Assembly (NCBI GenBank): GCA_028711355.1
Contig: JAQTSL010000226.1
Location: forward strand, 1-6,133
Direction: 5' to 3'
DNA: 6,133 nt
From: Rhodoferax sp.
GTDB taxonomy: Bacteria > Pseudomonadota > Gammaproteobacteria > Burkholderiales > Burkholderiaceae_C
The position numbers and the translations under genes are program-made. This document shows positions 5,002-6,133 of the stretch, piece after piece; the stretch's first letter is position 1; each line of letters opens with the position of its first letter. The notes under the pieces were generated by a model. That model was given only the letters and a program-made list of their open reading frames with translations, was not told the origin of the DNA and searched no databases.

Positions 5002-5642
5002 ATGAGCTGTCGATGAAACAACGCGGCTTCACACTGGTCGAAATAGCCATCGTACTGGTCATCGTTGGCCTCATCCTGGGCGGAATTCTGAGTAGCCAAA
5101 GTTTGATTGGCAGCATGAAGGCCAAGGATGTGGTTGCCATCGTCGATGATTTGCGCACCGCCAGTGTTTATTTCAAGCAGCGTTACAACTATCTGCCCGG
5201 TGACTGGCCTTACACCGCCAATCAGATTCCTGCCATCACCGCGGCGGGCACGGGGGGGACAATTGGTAACGGATCAATCGAAGGCGCAATCACGGCGGCC
5301 ACTGGACAGGCGGCTGCGGGCTCCGAAGTGGCCGAAGCCCCCTGGCAACTTTTCAACGCGGGTTTTATCAGCAAGATCGACGCAACCGACACGCAACGGC
5401 ATCTCAAAACCAGTTACGGTGCGGTGCATCTGGCCTCTGGCGCCGTTGCCAACGGACTGGTGGCAGGCTTTGCTGCTGTCAACCCGGCCGCGCGCAACGC
5501 CATCGTATTTGCCAATCTGCCCTGCGACGTTGCAACTGAGGTCGATAACAAGATCGACGATGGTGTGCTTACTACGGGTCGGGCCATCGGCACTGCCTGC
5601 ATTAACGACGCAACAATGGCCTGGTACGCCATAGCACTCTGA
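4998..5642 (+). CDS. Type IV prepilin/pseudopilin 3
   Basis: A 214-residue protein starting at ATG 4998 in an ATGA overlap with pseudopilin 2, implying translational coupling. A second in-frame ATG at 5013 would leave only a 5-residue leader. The leader MNELSMKQRG is followed by FTLVEIAIVLVIVGLILGG; the cut should fall after G10, and E15 is the mature Glu5. It shares its layout with pilin 1: the same N-terminal helix, YFKQRYNYLPGDWP (compare YKDRYRYVPGDDPN), a Gly-rich GNGSIEGAI segment, a PWQLFNAGFIS block and an IDDG...TG motif. The two are therefore paralogues. Its two cysteines, C176 and C201, flank the IDDG motif closely, unlike the wide pair in pilin 1. It is likely a minor filament subunit working with pseudopilin 2. 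A 7-G run at 5252-5258 lies within the gene. Confidence 0.92.
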   Translation: MNELSMKQRGFTLVEIAIVLVIVGLILGGILSSQSLIGSMKAKDVVAIVDDLRTASVYFKQRYNYLPGDWPYTANQIPAITAAGTGGTIGNGSIEGAITAATGQAAAGSEVAEAPWQLFNAGFISKIDATDTQRHLKTSYGAVHLASGAVANGLVAGFAAVNPAARNAIVFANLPCDVATEVDNKIDDGVLTTGRAIGTACINDATMAWYAIAL

Positions 5643-5671
5643 GGTGGCAAGCCAGGCCTGGACGACCAAGC

Positions 5672-6133
5672 TCAGCTAGCCAAAGCGCGTGCCTTGTCGG
5701 CCTCGGTGGTAAAAGAATCAGCAAAAAATTCGTCGCTCGGCAGGTCCGCTTGCAGGTAGTCGCGCCGGGCTGAGTCGATCACAATCGGCGCGCCGCAGGC
5801 ATAGACTTGGTAGCCGGACAGTTCGGGCGTGTCTTGTAGCACCGCCCGGTGGACAAAACCGGTCCGCCCGTGCCAATGATCTTCTGCCAATGCGTCGGAA
5901 ATGACCGGCACGTAGCGCAGCCACGGCAATTCGCCCAGTTTGCCGCGCACCCAAGCGTCCAGATACAGGTCCGCCGGACGGCGACCGCCCCAATACAGCG
6001 TGGTTGGGCGCTCAATCCCCTGGTGCTGCATCTGCTCAAGCAACGCCTTGATCGGAGCAAACCCGGTGCCTGAGGCCAGCAGGATGATTGGCTTGGCGCT
6101 GTCTTGGCGCAGGTAAAAGCTGCCAAACGGGCC
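5672..6133 (-). CDS. Flavin/ferredoxin reductase family protein (CDP-6-deoxy-delta-3,4-glucoseen reductase type), 5' end missing
   Basis: The minus-strand frame is open to the right edge and shows the last 153 residues. Visible in order are GPFGSFYLR (the end of the FAD-binding beta barrel), IILLASGTGFAPIKALLEQM (the Gly-rich NAD(P)-binding loop), LYWGGRRPADLYLD, and near the end YQVYACGAPIVIDSARRDY, with the tail EFFADSF. These are hallmarks of the ferredoxin-NADP reductase superfamily. The combination with the tail is what I know from proteins annotated as CDP-6-deoxy-delta-3,4-glucoseen reductase, about 340 residues with an N-terminal 2Fe-2S domain; that domain would lie outside the window. 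They move electrons from NAD(P)H through FAD and an iron-sulfur centre. In most Burkholderiales the true substrate is unproven. It converges on the pilin genes with only 29 bp between stops, and I see no strong terminator there. It is probably functionally separate from the pilus genes. Confidence 0.88.
   Translation of the reverse strand, partial: GPFGSFYLRQDSAKPIILLASGTGFAPIKALLEQMQHQGIERPTTLYWGGRRPADLYLDAWVRGKLGELPWLRYVPVISDALAEDHWHGRTGFVHRAVLQDTPELSGYQVYACGAPIVIDSARRDYLQADLPSDEFFADSFTTEADKARALAS

Noticed and set aside
5643..5671. CCAGGCCTGG palindrome between the convergent genes as a bidirectional terminator
   Set aside because: The palindrome has no room for a loop and no T-tract on either side; the hairpin would be too weak.
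1..6133. CRISPR array, tRNA/rRNA, insertion sequence or prophage
   Set aside because: No regularly spaced direct repeats, no tRNA-like fold, and no transposase, integrase or phage-type protein seen in any frame.

Overview
The window looks like chromosomal DNA of a betaproteobacterium of the Burkholderiales, most likely Comamonadaceae (Rhodoferax/Polaromonas-like). The evidence is the moderately high GC content, the codon usage, the flavin reductase of the type annotated as CDP-6-deoxy-delta-3,4-glucoseen reductase at the right edge, and the character of the pilus-type genes. The taxon is inferred from these traits and was not checked by a search.

Layout, left to right. (1) Positions 2-460 hold the C-terminal part of a PilO/GspM/MshJ-like inner-membrane assembly protein, cut by the window edge. 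(2) A 209-bp gap follows, carrying a REP-like inverted repeat (501-573). (3) Positions 670-1104 encode a small exported protein resembling PilP, MshK or GspB. (4) Positions 1149-1391 encode an 80-residue protein with two membrane segments. (5) Positions 1384-2028 encode a response regulator (receiver plus Fis-type helix-turn-helix, no AAA+ domain). It overlaps (6) positions 2006-3124, a membrane-anchored histidine kinase with an unusual H-box and an eroded G1 box. (7) Positions 3227-3919 encode a class III signal peptide protein (prepilin or pseudopilin), followed by two back-to-back hairpin terminators (3943-3966 and 3978-3996). (8) Positions 4087-5001 encode a larger pseudopilin with a cysteine-rich C-terminus. 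It may be translated from a tiny upstream ORF (4055-4090). It overlaps by ATGA with (9) positions 4998-5642, a third pseudopilin related to the first. (10) Positions 5672-6133 on the minus strand hold the C-terminal NAD-binding half of a ferredoxin reductase-type oxidoreductase that converges on the pilin genes.

How it may work together (inference). The plus-strand genes look like one block of a type IV pilus or type II secretion-like machine: assembly-platform parts, a dedicated two-component system, then several filament subunits. The kinase/regulator pair probably controls this or a linked pilus locus. The terminators split the subunits into a separately ended first pilin and a coupled second/third pilin pair. 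This would allow the first pilin to be made in larger amounts. The minus-strand reductase is probably unrelated.

The most interesting points are the degenerate kinase, the tandem terminators followed by a possible translational-coupling leader, the cysteine-rich pseudopilin tail, and the REP-like pair separating two genes of a type usually found adjacent.
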